DNA of 64,000 bases from positions 15,471,842 to 15,535,841 of the forward strand of contig NC_049990.1 of NCBI RefSeq assembly GCF_000003815.2. The letters run 5' to 3'. Shown one piece after another: positions 31,501-46,500 of this stretch. Position 1 is the stretch's first letter. Every line of letters begins with the position of its first letter. The position numbers and the translations under genes were made by a program. Origin of the DNA: Branchiostoma floridae (Eukaryota > Chordata > Leptocardii > Amphioxiformes > Branchiostomatidae). The notes under the pieces are model-generated. The model was not told the origin of the DNA, did no database searches, and was given only the letters and a program-made list of their open reading frames with translations.

Positions 31501-34500
31501 AAGTCATTTTGGCAGTAGCAGAAGGTATGCATGCTTTGAGCATTAAAGTGCAAGTCTTTGTCGGTGAATTTACCGATGGAGACAATGTGACTTGGTGAGA
31601 AAGATTAGTGGTAACTGAAATCATATGTAGCTTGCTCATGGTCAATTGATCAACATTTTCTCTATAGTGGCCACCTGTCTATAGTGACCACATTTCTCCA
31701 GTCCCTTGAGTGACCACTATAGACAGGTTTGACTGTATGTATGTGTGATGGGTTTAAGTTCACACTGACTGCAACACTTACACTGCTTGGTCTTGAAGAT
31801 GCATGCACCAGCTTCTCCCTTCTTCACATAGAGGGAGTTCTCGTTCTGCCTCAGGAACTTGTACTTGTTGTCCCCCTCACCAATGAAGAGCCCAGCTATG
31901 AAAACACACATTTCAAGCATCTCTTTACTAGACTTTTTCTACACATGTACAGTACAGATTTGAATACACTTTTGAAACACTGACAATGCAGTGATTTAAC
32001 TTCGTGGTAGCGGGAAAAGGGACTTTTTGCGGTGGTTTTAAGTTCGGGGTAGCACCATGCACTGTTGTCTCTCACTGCCATGGAAAAATTGTTCGCAGAG
32101 GTTTTAAATTCTCGGTGAAGCGGCCATCGCAAAAAACGCGAACATTAAACAACCACAAAAGTTTCTGCATTTACAGTATAACAGTTTGTCTTGCTACCTT
32201 AACCCCCAACTACTAAATGCATTCCTGTCATCAAAGATGACATTCACTTCTCCCCCAATACTACAATGTACGTTTTACAATCTATTAAGATTTTTAAATT
32301 AGCAGTTCCTTGTTTCCAATGTGTCTACTCACAGCAAACTTATAATCAAGGTTTCCATTATACCATACAGTACTATCAAAACTTAAAAACACAGTGGACA
32401 CTTCATTTTCTCTACGGAGAAATCTCCACAACTTAAAGGCCTAGTATGTAATCAGCTGCTTGTTAGTATGTTACTCACTCACACTCACTATCCATGGTTT
32501 GTACTGTGTACTCATAAAAAAATTGTGGACATAAAAAAGGAGGGAGGCCATATTTGCATTACAATAACAAAGAACTTTCTACGCTAAAGTATAGTACATC
32601 AATACTTTCTTACCTTCATTCTGCCAGTACACAGCTTTTATGTGTTGCATAAACATAATTGTAAAGCATTCGACTCTCTTTAGGGGGACTCAACTCTGGA
32701 GGTAAGCATGTTTTTTTTTTAATCCAAAAAAAAATTAACATGTACAGTGTAGGTCTTCAATTTTAGCCTTGATAAGGCCACACCAATTTAATTTCTTGGT
32801 TCACGGATTCGCTCGCTCCTATTTTTTGGAAAAAAAAATAAAAATTACCACTCAGCAAATTTTCACCATTAATGAAGCCATTCACCAACTTTCTGGTGTA
32901 GCAAATTGGCCTTTATATTATAAGCTCCTTAAAGTGTGGGTACAGGTGCTGTTACTGTACAATAATAGTGTTTTTGTACTTTTTTCAAGCTGAAAACTTT
33001 TTTTCTTTATGTTTTGGATTAGTCGTTACCTTTACCCCAACCATTTTACAATTTTTATTTTTATTTCGCCCTCTCGCTCCATATTTTTTATGAACCAAGA
33101 AATTAAATTGGTGTGGCCTAACGTAATTCTCTTCCTGCTTTAAGCCCAAAATCGACCTGTAGCTTTAGTATGTATTATTCCCATCATGCCAATATGGATC
33201 CGCATGGGAAGCTATTCAGTTACTGGATCATAAACAAAAATATCCTGGTTAATCTTTGGGGAAATTTTACTAATTTGGTTGATTTTGTATTCATAAAAAT
33301 GTAGCCTTTAAGAAAATAGCACCTGCTTCACAATCTGTGCTTAAGTCCTCCCTTTCATTCATTCATTCCAACCAATCACACAATGAAGAGACAACAGAGA
33401 CTTGTGAATAGAACAGACCTACAGTTTTTCCTTGCAGTGGGCTCAGTGACAGATCTGGCTTTGAAGCTACAGTATTGTAGGGATAGGTGAGGCTATCAAT
33501 AGGTTTAAAACTACAGGACAGGTTAATCGAACCACCTGGGCCGGACTGGCTACATTCTGGGGTTGGTATTTAAGACCAATTTGACGTCCTATTTTTACAG
33601 TGCATTCGAAGTGGCACAGAAGGCTTCAGTTTTAGAACTAAAATTTTTGTTTCTAGCTTTCGGACCATGGTAACTACAGAACAGACAATGCCACTCATTA
33701 AAAGCTTGCTTTAAAATGGATGATGCAAGAACTTTTTCTTCCACAATTGGTTTAGGGAATGTCAAATTCTTAGACAAACTTCTTAAACATGATGAAAATA
33801 TAGCCGTGCCCTTGTATCATGCTGGATCAGTGTAGTAGTGGCTGTCCCCAGAACTAACCAATGTCTAGCCCAGTTCACATGTTTTCAGGTTCTGCATATA
33901 ATGCAGTTCTCTCTCAACTACTTTGGCACGGAACTGAAATACAACTTCTCTTCATACATATTTAAACAAAATAATAAACTATATCGTAAAACATATATAT
34001 ATTGCTCAATAAGAGGACTAATAAAAGCTTGTGCAACACTTTTATATTAGGTTTGATACTCTAAAAACTGTAATATGAGTCAAACAAGAAATATAGTTGG
34101 ATAAGCAGCTGTCATAATTTTTCCACTTAAGTCTAACACAAGGTAAGCTGCATAGGGTTACAATAAGTGACTATGAATTCAACAGTAAATATATAACTCA
34201 TATTCATAGTTTTATACCATTGGATTACAAAGGATTCCAACATAACTTCTAGAAAGACAACTTATCATTTATCCCTACTTTTTCTTTACATGTATTTTTT
34301 AAAAATCTCTGACAGCATGTTGTAGATCACAGGGCCTTGCTTTTAACAACTACGCCAAGACCAAGCTACCCATAGAAATATTGTTGGATTAAAATCGGCA
34401 TCATGAAAAGCATGACCCTCTCAGCGAACTTTGCTTATCTACTACGGCCACAACATATCACTTGCTCAGTTGTTAGATTTTTCATTAAAATTTGGAGTAA

Positions 34501-37500
34501 GATAACACTGCCCGATTGCCTGACCCATTGGCCAACTTTCTGAGACATGGAAGCATGGCTTAATGTTAATGTTTCATTAAATGTTTTTATCATGGAAGGA
34601 CAAACCAGAAATGTGATACCAAAATCAACATGATGGTTATGAATTGTTCCACTACAAACTGTGCATTTTTGTTTGTAATCGTAAAATTATAAAAAAACAT
34701 AGGATTAAACTGATATGAATTATTGATACATTTAATATAGCAATGGAAAAGGTCACCTCTTTTGTTTAAGTTTTGCACAAAACAACATTTAATAGCAGAG
34801 TAAGTTGAATTTAGCTTTTCACTCTTCGATTGAAGAAAGATTCAGTTTAAACTGTTTACTGGGTGTGTTTTTCAGTAAGATTTTAAACATGATTTATACT
34901 TTACGTTATTGTAGTTTTTGTAATGATCACTTTAAGACATGTACATGTAGTGGTCATTTCTTGAGCTACCATGTAATTTTGCTGAGCGGTCTGAAAGAAA
35001 GTTACTTTTTCCAATATGAGTTTAGCGCTAAAATGGCACAACAAATATAAGAGAAACATTCTAAATTGCTGCACGTTTCGGTATAATACTAACATTGGGC
35101 AGTTTTCTACAACTATCAGTTTAAAGTCTCTACTTAGGAAATGTAACGGCCACATCATAATTCTACTGTATTGGTCATTTTACTTCTCATTGCAACAGAG
35201 CTTTTGGCAACTTCAGATCTAATTGTCATTTTTGTAAGTAAAACAAAGAAAAAAGTGGTCCAAGAATATTTTGCAATTTTGCCTTCTTCCGAAACAGACT
35301 AAAAAATGGACAAGGATTCTTTTTCTCTTCTGAAATGCGGAGATTGAATTGTTGTGCCATTGTGATTTGATGAGTTTCAACTGTACAGGGGTTACAGGGA
35401 CAAGGACAAGCACCATACAAATTGGCTTACATCATAAGCCTTGCAAACACTTCTATGTGTACAACAACGATGACTTCACAGTTAACTCTCTATCATGTGG
35501 GAACTTGCATTATTGTGTCTTACTAATTCCAGTAAGTCTACATTAGTGCTGGAATGCATTTAAAGATAACTATAAAGAACACAGAGAGGAAAGACTGGAA
35601 TGCTTCTACGAAGAGTTGCCTTAGAGAAAAAAGATGAAGATATAGGAAATGCAACAACTTGAAGAGGAAGTCATATCAATGCCACATGTATGGGAAGGTT
35701 TGTTTTCTTCTGTTTCATTCGCGTAACTATCAAACACGGAAACCATTCTCTTACTGTCCATAAAATGCACACTGTAGCCGTTTTCAACTGCTTAAGAAAA
35801 CTGGTATCTTACAATAAATGCGCATATGATACCTTGAATATAAAAATTTAAGACAAGCAATCCTTGTGCACTGTGACAACTTATCTCATTAACTTTTTGA
35901 TACTTGGAAAGTATAAAATGTACCGATTACATCAACAAAGGACCTTGACACAGAAAAATAAAATACTGTAACATGAATTTTACCAACAACAAAGTAGCAA
36001 AATGCTTATCGTATAACAATAAGCAAGGAAAACACAGAATGAAGTAACGCTACCAGTATAGGTACTACCCAAACCGTATGCTCTATGGGTAAAGCTAATA
36101 CAAAATATTCAATGTTTGAATAAAATAATCTATGATACACAACATTGTTTAACAGTGCAGGTTAAAAAGGCAAACACATGGTGTATCTCTATGCAAAGAC
36201 ACCAGTTTTTTTTCTCACAGACACATACAAACGTAGCATTAAGGGTTCTGGATTCATGGTTTCTACACCTGTTACTCCCAGCACAGTGGACCACCCTATA
36301 TCTAACACATCTACTCTACTCACTTCTAAAAGGTTGTTGTCCACAGGAATGATAGAAAGCAGTGGAATTAATTCTAGTTGAACTTCAAGGCTATTTTACA
36401 TCCCTAGACTAAGAATCGTGTCCTAAACACCCCAACTATGAACCCTAGTTGCCATTCTCTCTTTACCACTCATCTGGACCAGTTGGTATCCATTTTCATC
36501 CATTGTTTTCTATGTATAAATTCTATCAGTAACCTGGATAATTAGGGTTTGCCTACACCTGTAAAATGCACAGGTACTGTTTTCACCTTGTTACAGCAGC
36601 AGTTTTAGACTAGTTTAGTTCAGACTAGGGGTGTCTAGTACAGATCACTTTGAGGGACTGCAACAAGGCTAACCAGGTTAACATTCATGGCTTCCATTTT
36701 TTTTCTTTTTTTTTTGGTCATATATAGAAATATCCTAGTCAGTGTTTAGAGGCTGGAACAGAAAAGAGCAGCAGCACAGAAGGTGGATGCCTAGAAGTTG
36801 CACTCCAAGAGGTATTCCCCCAGTTTTTCCACTACATCATTGCAGTTGCCTGCCTGCATGCCATCTTCATACACAGCGATGATCAAACCTGAAATCCAAC
36901 AGAGATAGATGTTACCATATCAACATCTTGTAGAGATTTTTTTGCACTTTTCCTTAGGAAATGTTGATTTGAGTATATGTTGGTAAGTACGGAAAGAGTG
37001 TTTGAAACCTCAACAATGTTAATGACCGTCACAGATGAACAAGAGTCATCTGCATGCTTTTTGTTGTTTGGTATAGTTTGCAGAAATAAAGCACTATATA
37101 TGCTGATCTTTGTCTCAATCATTTTTGCTTTGGAGAGTACATGATCAAATACGAATTAAGAATTCAATATGTCGAGACATACACTAAGGAAAGCATGGCT
37201 AAATCTACAGTCTGGTCTTATATAGACTGTACTCATTGTATATGCTTAACAGCAGTTTACTGGTTATGCAAATCAAATAAGACAAAAACAAAAAAGAGAT
37301 CTGTAATACTTACACGTGTTTGTCTTGAAGATGCATGCTCCCGTGTCGCCTTCTTTGACATAGAATGCCTTACCATTCTGCTTTATAAACTTGTATTTGA
37401 TCTCCTGCTCTGTTCCACTTTCAGTCGTTTCTGTACCTATATACATGCCAGCTGCAAGGAAAAGAAAGCCAACATATAGTTAGTAGAAGACAAGAATAAA

Positions 37501-40500
37501 TGCAAAGTCGGAACATCATAAAAACAAGATATTTGCCTCAGACAACAGTCTTGGGGTGTTGAACTCCTCAACTAAACTGGTTTCTAACTGTACTGCAAAT
37601 TTCTTTGAAAGGAGATACAAAATGTCACTGTAAAACTGAACTTGCTCCAAACTCCAAACATCTGACACAACATTGCTTTCGAAGTCATAAGATGTCACGA
37701 ACATTTCCAACAGGTATTAATCTGTTTATGATATGTATGAACTTGTTTATTAGAATATTTATTGTTGGCAACTTCTTGGTATTAGTTCTACATGTATGAA
37801 TGTGTTACAAGCTTGTGTTAAAACTATTCAAAAATTTTGTAAACGAAAATTAAAAACTTGCAATGTACAAATGTACAACTTTTTGCAACATGTCCAGCCA
37901 ACTTTTTTTTTTTGCAACATGTGCAGCCAACAGGCTGACATATACGTCTTGTCAAGTGGGAACCTACCAGCGTCTGTCATGCAGCTACGTGCAAAAACCG
38001 CAAAATGGAGGAATGCTCTGGTTGCATTTTGCCCACTACTTCAGCACTGTGGAAGCCGGACTCAGTTTGCATTTTTGTCAAAATCTGTGTTTGTGTCTGG
38101 GACTGGAAGCAGGCGTACCTCCAAGTGAAGTTATCAGTAGACTTATGACAAGCTATCTCACTGCTATAAATGTTTGGATCTGTTGTGTAGAGGAAGCTAT
38201 GAACAACATTTTCTATCTAGCCTACAGCTACCACTTTTCTTGTCAAAGAGCTGACAGGCATTGACATGCTTTAAACTTACACTTTCTGTAACCATACTGA
38301 TCATCATAATTATCATGTCTCTAAAGAAACCTTTCTGCAAGAGCAATTATCAAAGACTATGATCTTTTTTCTTTCTTCAGGACATTCTAGCCCGACACAT
38401 TGATTATTACTTACATGTGTAGAATTCGGCTAGGGTGCCCGTGTTGAAGGCATTGACTATTTTCAGTACTTGATCTGAAGTGACCTGCAGGAAAATAAAA
38501 GAAACAATATTGTGTGTTAGTATCACAGTAACATTCCGTACATTTTCTACAGCCAAGTTTCTGAATTTCATAAAATGTATCATTTCTTTGCATAAAACAA
38601 ATACACACATATAGAGAAGGTAAGTATATAATATTCAGAGTTATCTCTCTACAATTTCAATATGCACAATGGCACGTCTGCACCATTGTGCTCACACTCA
38701 CTACACTTGCATGCTCTCCATGTAGCCCATTTGCCTGAGACAGATATATCTATTGGCAGAATGTTCTTGAGTGCTGCGTGTGAGGTGAATATCTTAAGGC
38801 ACTACAGAACCCTATTTGTATTTACTCTATCCACCGATGGGGAGGGTGAAAATGTTCCTACTTGACATCATTTTCTGTTTGTAGATCAACTTTTTCCCTG
38901 TAGACATTTTTCCTGGCTGTGTTGTTCTATTCCAGTTTCCACATACCCAAATCAATCATGATGATCACACATTACCCAATTCTAAGGCAGTACATCTATT
39001 AGCTGGTACGCATATTTTTAATTCAGGGTTTCAGGGTTCAAAATAGTTTTTTGGGCAAACCTGGACTGGTGCAGGTTTGAGGTGCAACTAAACAACAGAG
39101 ATACCTGTTTTCTGTACAAATCTGTACATGCACACATCAGGTGGTATTTCCAGCCCTGAGATTGTATTAACTGATAGACTTGACTGTGTACCCCACCATG
39201 AACTCAACTTCCCATCCCTGATTGCTCGTATTCCCACCAAGCCTGACCCATATCCAGGAGCGCAAATTCCCAGAACGAAATGCGCATACCGTACATAGCC
39301 TACTATCAAAACCTATTCCTATTATAGAGCTGCCGAGTCCTCTTTGGTCAACGTTACATCAGAGTTAAACTGTTACATATGATCTCTCTTTGGACACATA
39401 AACCTATATATAGTATTTAACATTGCATACAGACACAACCTCATACACTTATGTTTCAGTGACTATCCAGGATAAGTCAGGATGTGCATCATTAGTACCT
39501 ACCCTCGGGAACACCTCATCTTCAGAGGAGGTCAATTGCTTGGGTAGGCTTTACCCTGTTCATAAGCTGTGCACTGATTACTTCTCACACGAAGGGGAAG
39601 CATTCGGTTTATACTAGCCATAGGTTTCATACCTGATATCATAGCGACCAAGCACCTATACCCTAACAAAGGGCATCACAACCTTGATTTAAATCTAGTA
39701 CGTCATTAATGATAGAAAATTTGTAGGCTTGTGGAATGGTTCAATTCTATTGTCTAAATTTTCGATGAAGTTTAAGTTGGAAACAATATGTTACCTTTGG
39801 GCTAGCTTACGAATGAGAGAAAGCTTAACAGTAATCAACTGACATTTTTTTATATGCACAATTGATACAGATGGAATAGTCTTTTACCTTTATACTTTTT
39901 TTGGTATTTTTATGTAGCAAACAGTAAATATGAAACATCATCTTTGCATATTCATAGCCCTCATAGACTGTCTTATGTATAAATGTATGAAATCAATTAG
40001 TGACTGATGACTTGAGAAAAATTATTGACATAGGCATCAATGCTAATCAAATGTTACTCACACTGAATATTAATTTTGCTGAAAAAAACGTAAATTAAAA
40101 GACGGAAGCAACATGCCAGGCAAAAATGGGTTCTATTTGATACTGTAGCTTTGCAACTATGCTAAACCTTAAGTTAACTATGCATGATATTGACCATGAA
40201 ATGACCAATGGCTTGGAATACCTCTTATATTTTTTCTGCAATGACTCCTATCCTAATAAAAAGCCTACCGTTTTCCACTTGATTTGACTTGGATTGCTAC
40301 ATTATACAATAGACCTGAGCACTCTCGCAGTCATTGCTCTTACCAGGCACTACTATCTGAAATCTTGACATCTTTTTTCGAAAATTGCAGGTGGGCATTC
40401 CCAGCTTTTTCATGCGTGGCTAAGCTTGTTTCGATTATAGAATATAAAGGTAATACTGGCTTCAATAGCATAGCAAATAGCCCTCCCACACACTTTACTC

Positions 40501-43500
40501 TGGAACACCTGTACCCCCTGAACAGTTTATCTTCCACTTGTGACACAAGTGCATGTCTACCTGTTTTCAACATGACTGTTCTGCATACCATAGTTGTAAC
40601 AGTGTGCCAACTGTAAATACTTCAGATTCTCCAAGGCCATTGATATACTGCAGCTGAAAGCTGAGGTTGCCAGGCTGTTATATATAATAGACATAACATT
40701 GGCTATGGTTGCAGTTGTGTGTTTCAGCCTACAAAAATTATACATGATATACGGACATATGAAGAGGTTGTGATCATGAATAATGTCCAAAGAGAAAAGA
40801 AATCTAGAACTAGAAGTCCTCAGCTTTTCTAAAACTAGGCCTTCAAGAATTTCAGATTTGAAAAATTGTGTCCAAGGGCGGTTACCCTGATGCAATATTA
40901 CAACCAAAGACGACAGCACCTATAATACATTTAGGTATCTGGCTATCGACTACTCTATGCGCATTACATCTGGATACATGCTTGTTAACTGAACACTTGA
41001 CCACCAATGTCCCTATAGACTATGACAGGCCCTGAATTTGCCCTCAGTAGGGTATGAAATTATCTTGCCATCCCCATCCATAATTCAAAGCATAAACAGC
41101 TCCCAAAACACCCAATACAATTTTGCAAGCTCCACTTAGAATCAGTGGTGCGGGGAGAAGGGCCTTTGATTGGTGGGACAATCACGCCCTTAAGTTTCCC
41201 CTAATGTGCTGATTTGATGAACCGTGTTGTCATGACGATGAAAATCAATAATCGGACCTGTAAACCCGTTAGTGTCTCAGGATGGCACTAAAATGTCTGG
41301 GGTAGGACTCATTTGCAACAGACAGGTGATCACTACAAATTTGTTCTTTGACTACAAGTATCATACTCTTACCTTTATGGCAACATCAATAAGGCTGAAG
41401 CAATGTAATTGGTTATGTCAAACAATGTTTTCATGTAATGTTACTATCATCACTAACAGTATCACAGATACCCATGCTAACTTGTATTTACACCCACTCA
41501 AATGACTATGGACAACAGGCTGATTCACAGGAAGAAATGTTTTACATGTTGTCATATCCCACTTGAAATGCAAATCTATTTGATACAACTACTGGACACT
41601 GCACAGTTAGCTAAGTAATCACTTGAAGGACAAACAGCAATCTAATAGTAATACATGTACCAAAAAATTTCTTTGCACCCATTTCAAATAGTAAATTGCT
41701 GCAATGGGGATGTTGACACTCAAAAAGAATGGCTAACTATATATGTTGGTGTGCATGCCTTAATCTTACACAGTGATTTCACACAAAGCATATCTGCCTA
41801 CTGAAATGTGTTAGGAATTCACTTTGGTGGCGTCAACCTTTCCTGTATACATACAAGCTACACCCACTTAAATTCCTAATTCCTGGCTGTCAATACAGAC
41901 GTGATGTCCCCGTCTACCGCAGTGAGAACTTGAAGAATGTAGAAAAATGTCACAGGTTGTGGGCGAGACATTGGATGACTACAATACAACGGGTTGGGGT
42001 TTTGTGCGCGTTAAAATTTGCGCGTTAAAAAACTGCGCGTTGAAATATGCAAATTAGCTGATTCCCTCGGGATTTGAAAACTTTTTTGCCGTTTTTAACT
42101 TAAAAGCTTGAAGATGATAACACGGAATAAAATTAAGCATCATACTGTTGCATTCTAGAGTACAATATCCCTTTCTGTAAATATTCCAGGAGTTTTAAAG
42201 TGATTTTCAAATGTTAGGTTTTAACGCGCAACAAAGGTTGAAATTTGCATGTGAAACAATCTGCTTGAGAAAAGCTGAAATGAAGCTTGTAGATTGGAGA
42301 AAAGCCTCACATTAGTAATTTTTCCATGTATTTGTGTCAAATTCAAGTGACTTTGAAATCTTCTGGATATGCAAATTAACCTATTCCCAAGGGACCCAAA
42401 AATTAGGGGCTTTTCAAACCAAAAATTCAGGTAACAGATGGAAAATCATATAATGGGGTCACATATTTCTGACTAAGAATTTATCAATGCACAACTTAAT
42501 TTGTTAACGCGCAGATTTTTAACCCGCGCGCAGATTTTTAAGAAAACCCGTTCCCCAATACAACACGATGTCAGGAAATCTGCTTTAGATTCTATGCCAT
42601 ACCGCGTATCCATACATATGGTACATGTAGGAGGTTATCGGAATTTCTAGGCATACTGTACCAATATAGAAACCTCCCATGCCTGTAAGTATAAGAAAAA
42701 CAAAACGACTTTCTGCTGCCATGATATTTGAGTCAACTACAAATAATGTTCAGATTTAGCAAACCATAACAATGTTATCCAATATTGTACAATATCTTGA
42801 GCACTTTGCAATTATAACACAATATTCATCTGTCTTGCTGACACACATGGTGGTTTCCTGATTATGCTTGACAAGTAAACCACAAATTCCCAACCTGGCA
42901 TTGATCATCAATTATATAAGATGACACAAACAATATCTGTGTGCGTCATACATGATACTTAACTTAACCAATATGCAATACATGCACTTTAAATGACTAA
43001 GTCTCTATTGCTCCCTGTCCAAATTTTTCTATTACAAAGTAATATTTACCCATCGTAAAGAATGAATCATAACATGCCAATCATAACAATTATTTGCCCT
43101 TGTCTTTAGACATTAAAATGTCTAATATTGTGTTAATCAAAAGTTAGAATTAGATATACATATGAAGCGATGATGAATGCTTTTTAATGAAGTTTTGATT
43201 ATATAAGCGATAACATTACCTTTCCAATAACTTTAAAACATATCATTTTTTGTATCAAATTGCTTCTTTTTCATCTGGATATTTCAAGGTTGCGAGACAA
43301 GAAAGTAGGTCACTCATCCCATACATGACATAGTTTCAGGGATACCTTAGTCAGTAGATCTGGTATTATCGCCAGTGTTTATAACCATGATCCCTGTGTA
43401 TCTTCCTTCTTCAGGCATGCCTTTAAATATAATTTGACAGACCCAAGTCCAAACTTTATGTATAAAACACTGCTTACAATGGAGACACTGTATCTAATAA

Positions 43501-46500
43501 AACATTACTGCAGCACTAGTATACAGCAGGGCTCAAGGCTGATAAGCTATTCTGGAGACTAGCGGGGAGGGCCGATGCTGTCTCCTTCAATTCCAAGACA
43601 GATAACAGGCCACTTAACAAATAACCAGTGTGAAGCCCTGAGACATCAGCTGCACTATACAGAATATTGCCCTGCCACCGTTATTGACTATTGGCTTCAA
43701 CTGTATGTCTGACATAACTAGTGTTGTAGTGCTTTTATTGCTTTTTGCAATGTTGAAATCTTATATTGATATGTCAAAGGAAATGAAACTAACAAGTACA
43801 GGGTTATATAATGTCAGGGTGCTTATAAACGTATACACCACAGTATTTCTTGTTTCAAAGATTTTTTTAATATGAAATACATCAGAATTTGGATTATCAA
43901 AGGAAGACTAGTCATGAATCTTTGCATAGGCTGAGCATTTGATAAGTTTATGGTCTGTATAACCTTTTTCCCATTTAGCCATTTAACTTTACAAAGTGAT
44001 GACAAGTACATAAAAAAGCTTTGACTGCAAACTGAAATGAATACTGACAGAGTACTGATGACTACATTGATTTTTCCTGTGACGTTATCATTGCCATCAT
44101 GGTTATGCTCAGCAGTTCCGTTTCATTTCTCTATGACTCTTTTTTTGCGATGAATGTCCAGGAAGTTGTCTAGTCTCTATGAATGCCTAGTATTTGATAT
44201 GGAACAAAGACTGATCAAGTTGCGTTCTTTCCTGACTGCTATCCAGCCCTATCCTGGCTCAGAGCACACATCTCTAATCTAGATCTCCTATTGACATAAC
44301 CTTATTAGCCACAAGTCCCAAACATTTCCCAGAAATGCCTGACTTATGTAAGCCTTTCAAGTCTGCAACTTGTATGGAATAACACGTTGACATGAAGTAT
44401 ATACAAGAGAATGAAAACAAAGGGGTAGAAAAGACACAAAATGACATTTTCAGTCACAATAATAAATTAAGTAGCTTCATCATAAATCATAAACCTCCAT
44501 GAATTATGCACGTAGCAGCATAAATCATACAGGTCATTTCATAAATCATGAAGATTTCTTGACTAGGTCATATACAAAATTGAGACACTACCTGGCAACA
44601 GCAAAATTCTAAAGTCTGAAAACAGAGAAAAATTTCACTTACTCAGCAGGGCTAGGAATATTGCAATATGTGATTACCCAGCTTGTGTTGTAGCAAATTT
44701 GCTACTTGTTCATACTTAACTCGCTTAACTTCAAACATCCATCCTTGATTTGATTTTTTTTAAAAATTGAACCATAATAAATCTACTGATGGATAAGGAG
44801 TTCACTGCGGAATATATACATAGATACCTGAATCATACTATTGCAGGCCTTCACTGGGGCAATTCCGTTGTCTTATCTCAACTCCCAGCATTTTCTTATC
44901 TCAGGAAAGTTTACTAAGGATCAATCTATGCGTAACGGCGCTATACAAATTTGCATACAAGACATGCTATATAAACAGGGTAATAGCAGGGATCAAGCTA
45001 ATACAAGACAAGCAATTTCTTTTCCAAATTGCAGCACTCCAGAAAGATTACAACATGCCTGAGATAATAGAAACAACTACTCGTACAAAGTAAAGATACA
45101 ATCATATTTTTTCTACCAATCTTGAAAAGAAAGAATAATATTATAGCTAGAGTAATCTGGAATTTATGAGCATTGCTTGTATTACTCAACTCTTATCAAG
45201 ATTCTATTAAAGAAATGACTTTTCAAATTGATATCAACGCCTACAAACAAGTAAGCACTAAATATTTTCTGTTATCTATGCAGAAGACATAGCAGGATGC
45301 CATTAAGGAGACCTGAACAGTGGGGAGGACAAATTGAAATGGAACAAATTGCTACTGATGTTCCTGCTTTGCCTGTTTAATGACACTCCCCATGGTAATC
45401 TTATCAACCATTGAAGCTCTTGAAGAGCTATTGCAGGACATGCCAGTGGGGAAGATCCAAACTAATGGAGGCCCTGACCCAAGGAAAAGAAGGAATGCAA
45501 GTATCCACTAGATATTCAATTTAGGCACCATATCAACAGCTTGCAAGATATGACAAAATCACAAAATGATTGTCAGTTTATAACTTACAAAGTGCCAGTG
45601 TAAGGATGTTCATGGAATGTAAAATTTTGCATTGAGTTGTTATAAACATCAATATATACAAACTATAGTTTTAATTTAGACATGAATGGAAAGTTGTCCT
45701 TAAGAATCACTGTGTAGGACAATAGACAAAGTCAGTTTCACACTTGTAATACAAGTTGTATGGATTACAAAAACTGCCTGCATTGCATGGGAGATAACAT
45801 CATTTCCGTTAACATTCAAACACGTCTGAACATGCTACATGCACATTATCAGCACGTTCTTGGCATGTTGTATGAATGTTAACTGAAATGAGGTAATCTC
45901 TTCGTAATATAAGCAGTTTTGTAGTCAGTGGGAACTTGTCTACTTGTAAGTCATAGACATATAGCAATGTGCAAACAAATCAAAACAGTGTCAAATTGGT
46001 TCTGTTTTTTGTAATCGCAACTTCAATTCAAGGGTACATTTCCTATTTATCAAATATCTTATTTTCCTCATCAGCATTTCTTCTTTCTGGTATTTGATTC
46101 ACCAGTGAAAGTGAGACACTTCTAAAAATCCTTGAACACACCAGTCTTGAGATAAGCATCTCTAAGCTCCTAAGTAGTCTATCATGAAGTGATAGGAATC
46201 AGCAGGGCTTGTTTGCAGAACAAAAGACTTGGGATCATCAGCTTGTCAAGCCCCACTGGGTAACAAAAGCTGAGTGTTTATCCTATTCACACATGGCCAT
46301 ACATGGCTTCCTCCTGAGAAAAAATGTCTATTCTATTAGAGTATATTCTAGACTCCTCTCTTCTCTAAAATGGGAGATAGCCTAAGTGAGAGTCTAGAGT
46401 AGAGTTTTTCTACCAGGAAGTAACTCTGTTGTTCCTTATGTGGCTAAGCAAGAAATGTACATTTTAAAAATGGGAAACAAAAAAGATAAGTACCTAAGAC

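Noticed and set aside
31782-31895. A second, independent profilin gene downstream
   Set aside because: No first or second exon copy was seen between 31.9 and 36.8 kb. Alternative use of a 3' exon pair explains the data better, though a partial duplicate cannot be excluded.
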